Below are positions 4,976 through 6,575 of a stretch of 6,575 nucleotides of DNA, one piece after another (the first letter of the stretch is position 1; each line of letters begins with the position of its first letter). The notes beneath the pieces were generated by a model. It worked only from the letters and a program-made list of their open reading frames with translations, had not been told where the DNA came from and searched no databases. The translations under genes and the position numbers were made by a program. Source of the DNA: Chthonomonadaceae bacterium (GTDB lineage: Bacteria; Armatimonadota; Chthonomonadetes; Chthonomonadales; Chthonomonadaceae); assembly GCA_025355115.1 (NCBI GenBank), contig JANXLO010000646.1, positions 1 through 6,575 of the forward strand, read 5' to 3'.

Positions 4976-6575
4976 TAGAACGGCAGGTAGTTCACCGATT
5001 TCGCAATTAGAGCCAGAGCGATCGAGGCCATTGCTACCAGGCCTGTTCCACACGAGAAGCCCGCCAGTAGCACCGGAGTGTACAGACGCCAGTTGTCCAG
5101 GCCAAACCGCTTCGCGAAGTAGCGCCGCCCCAGAACCGCCCCAATGAAGGTTGGAATGACGTCATGTGGAAAAGCCCCCGATCCGCCGATGAATCCATAG
5201 AAGATCAGCACCGGTATCTTGAACAGCCCGAACACGCCGTACATACCTAGCCCGACGATCATGCCGCCCACGATGCGCTTGAAGTCGATGGCCTCCTTGA
5301 CCCAGGTGATGCCGCCCGACTGCTTGTTGATCGTGTTGAACATCGCCTGGAATGTCGCATGAATCGGCCAGAAATGCTGCGCGTAGGGATGCTGTGACGA
5401 CGGTATCTGACTGGTGTGCCAGAAGAACGCCCAGAAGATGAAGCTCGCTGGCAGGATCAGCACCAACATCAGCGCCTCAACTTTGACGATGCTCGTGAAC
5501 TTCGTGCCCGTCAGTTCAACCTCACGGAATTTTTGAGCCAACCCCCCATAGTCGTTCAATGGGATGGGCGCATACCAGATGTCAGCATACTGGTACCCCG
5601 ATTTCATGATCGACACTTCCTTCAGGAACGGGAACGAGACCCCCGACCCCGTGATGCCGATCATGCGCGCCGAAACATAGGAGTTAATGGGCGACCAGAT
5701 GAGCCCGTAGAAGACCAGAATCCAGAGCGGAAAAGCGTGGTTCTGATGCAGTTGTTCCCCGTCATAGTGCAGCAGATATTTGGTCAGCGAAATGTAGAAC
5801 ACCGTCACGCTCAGCCAGATTGTAATCGGAATCCAGATAGGCAGGTCACCGCGTCCCTTCGGAATGCGCGCCTGCATCCCCCGGTTCTTCATCTGAGCTC
5901 GCAATGCCGCGAGCGACCGGAACACACTGTAGAACCCTATGAGTGCGATCGCCAACTGGAAGCCGATGCCGATGGACGTCCAGAACTTGATGTTGATCGC
6001 CTGGTTGGTATAGATGGCGTCCATGCCGCGCGTCCAGCCGTTGCTCTCCGAGTTGCCGAAGGCCCCGAAGTGGTACAGGATGGGGGCAAGCCCGATGCGG
6101 CAGACGAGCGACCCGATCAGCGAGCCAAGCACGATGTGGTAAGGCACGATGAAGCCCGTCAGCACCTTTGTCAGGTCTCCGGAGATCCCCGTCAGTGCGC
6201 CGGGCAGTATCGTCTCGGTGTTGGTGGTCGTGTCGAAGAAGGGAATCGGAATCAGAGTGAAGGCTTTGCCAAAGACCACGCCGGTGAAGATTGGAATCGC
6301 GATGTAGAAGAAGCCGAAGATCATTCCAATGACGCTGCCGATAGAGAAGACCCGCCAGCGCCACGACTCCTCCTTGCTCGCCGCTTCCGCGAGGGCGGTC
6401 GCACCGGAGGCGGCAACGGGGGCCATGGGGAAAGGCAGTTGCTCGATGTCGGAGGTGATGCGAAACAGCACGTACCCAGCGCTCATCCAGTTCAGGCGGC
6501 CCAGCACTTCGCCGACGACCAGGAGGAGTATCGGAATTGCCCAGGCGGCATCAAAGAAGGTGCGGTGCTGCAGCG
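4975..6575 (-). CDS. OPT-like (oligopeptide transporter superfamily) membrane carrier, 5' end missing
   Basis: The reading frame is open to the window edge; 532 residues are visible and the true start lies outside. An in-frame GTG at 6507 is not a credible start, since upstream codons encode a further hydrophobic segment (FFDAAWAIPILLLVVGEV) continuing the same protein. About ten hydrophobic helices can be seen, including ones read from around 6300, 6130, 5930, 5830, 5720, 5450 and 5240. OPT-like features are DIEQLPFPMAPVAASGA near visible residues 41-57, resembling the family's Pro-Met-Ala motif, and SYVSARMIGITG (about 5655-5690), resembling its conserved R-x-x-G-x-T-G segment. Known OPT proteins import peptides or metal chelates by proton symport. 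The match is by recognition of pattern only; a related uncharacterised polytopic family is possible. It is followed by the hairpin repeat, so it is probably a transcription unit separate from the genes to its left. Confidence 0.68.
   Translation of the reverse strand, partial: LQHRTFFDAAWAIPILLLVVGEVLGRLNWMSAGYVLFRITSDIEQLPFPMAPVAASGATALAEAASKEESWRWRVFSIGSVIGMIFGFFYIAIPIFTGVVFGKAFTLIPIPFFDTTTNTETILPGALTGISGDLTKVLTGFIVPYHIVLGSLIGSLVCRIGLAPILYHFGAFGNSESNGWTRGMDAIYTNQAINIKFWTSIGIGFQLAIALIGFYSVFRSLAALRAQMKNRGMQARIPKGRGDLPIWIPITIWLSVTVFYISLTKYLLHYDGEQLHQNHAFPLWILVFYGLIWSPINSYVSARMIGITGSGVSFPFLKEVSIMKSGYQYADIWYAPIPLNDYGGLAQKFREVELTGTKFTSIVKVEALMLVLILPASFIFWAFFWHTSQIPSSQHPYAQHFWPIHATFQAMFNTINKQSGGITWVKEAIDFKRIVGGMIVGLGMYGVFGLFKIPVLIFYGFIGGSGAFPHDVIPTFIGAVLGRRYFAKRFGLDNWRLYTPVLLAGFSCGTGLVAMASIALALIAKSVNYLPF

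Noticed and set aside
4207..5010. Long plus-strand open frame opposite the H-X9-DG gene and the repeat
   Set aside because: The translation has no recognisable domain, runs through the hairpin repeat, and lies antisense to a gene with clear helices and an H-X9-DG motif.
1..6575. CRISPR array, tRNA, rRNA, insertion sequence or integration site
   Set aside because: I looked for spaced direct repeats, tRNA-like cloverleaf segments, transposase-like frames and terminal inverted repeats and saw none apart from the hairpin repeat at 4879-4975.

Overview
The window is GC-rich bacterial chromosome in which every supported gene reads on the minus strand, so the genes run right to left. Four features suggest a Planctomycetota- or Armatimonadota-like organism: a secreted DUF1080 protein, an H-X9-DG domain, a PqqD-like protein beside an FtsX-type ABC transporter whose permease motif is of a kind I associate with those phyla, and an OPT-like carrier. 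I favour Armatimonadota slightly, mainly from the gene mix and the GC-rich hairpin repeat. This placement is an inference; there is no rRNA or other marker in the window.

Layout, in the direction of transcription. (1) 6575-4975: the 3' part of a polytopic carrier of the oligopeptide transporter (OPT) type; its start lies beyond the window. (2) 4974-4807: an intergenic stretch. Its left-to-right second half (about 4879-4975) holds two diverged hairpin-repeat units that run up to the carrier's stop codon. Its first half holds a candidate promoter with a 20-bp near-perfect palindrome. (3) 4806-3979: a four-helix membrane protein ending in an H-X9-DG domain normally seen in pseudopilin-like proteins. 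(4) 3907-2837: an unrecognised 356-residue protein with a clear internal duplication. (5) 2852-2415: a PqqD-like protein, overlapping the previous gene by 16 bases. (6) 2400-1774: an unusually short FtsX-like permease lacking the large extracytoplasmic domain. (7) 1738-1001: its MacB/LolD-type ATPase. (8) 946-107: a secreted DUF1080 (3-keto-disaccharide hydrolase family) protein, followed by a strong hairpin at 64-86 that probably ends transcription.

Genes 3 to 8 are separated by no more than 71 bases, and I see no convincing internal terminator, so they may form one transcription unit running from near 4856 to near 64. The core (duplicated protein, PqqD-like protein, compact permease, ATPase) is the most interesting part. 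It looks like a membrane export or maturation system in which a PqqD-type peptide-binding domain is coupled to an ABC exporter, but no precursor peptide and no radical SAM or other modifying enzyme is visible. What it transports or handles cannot be read from the sequence.
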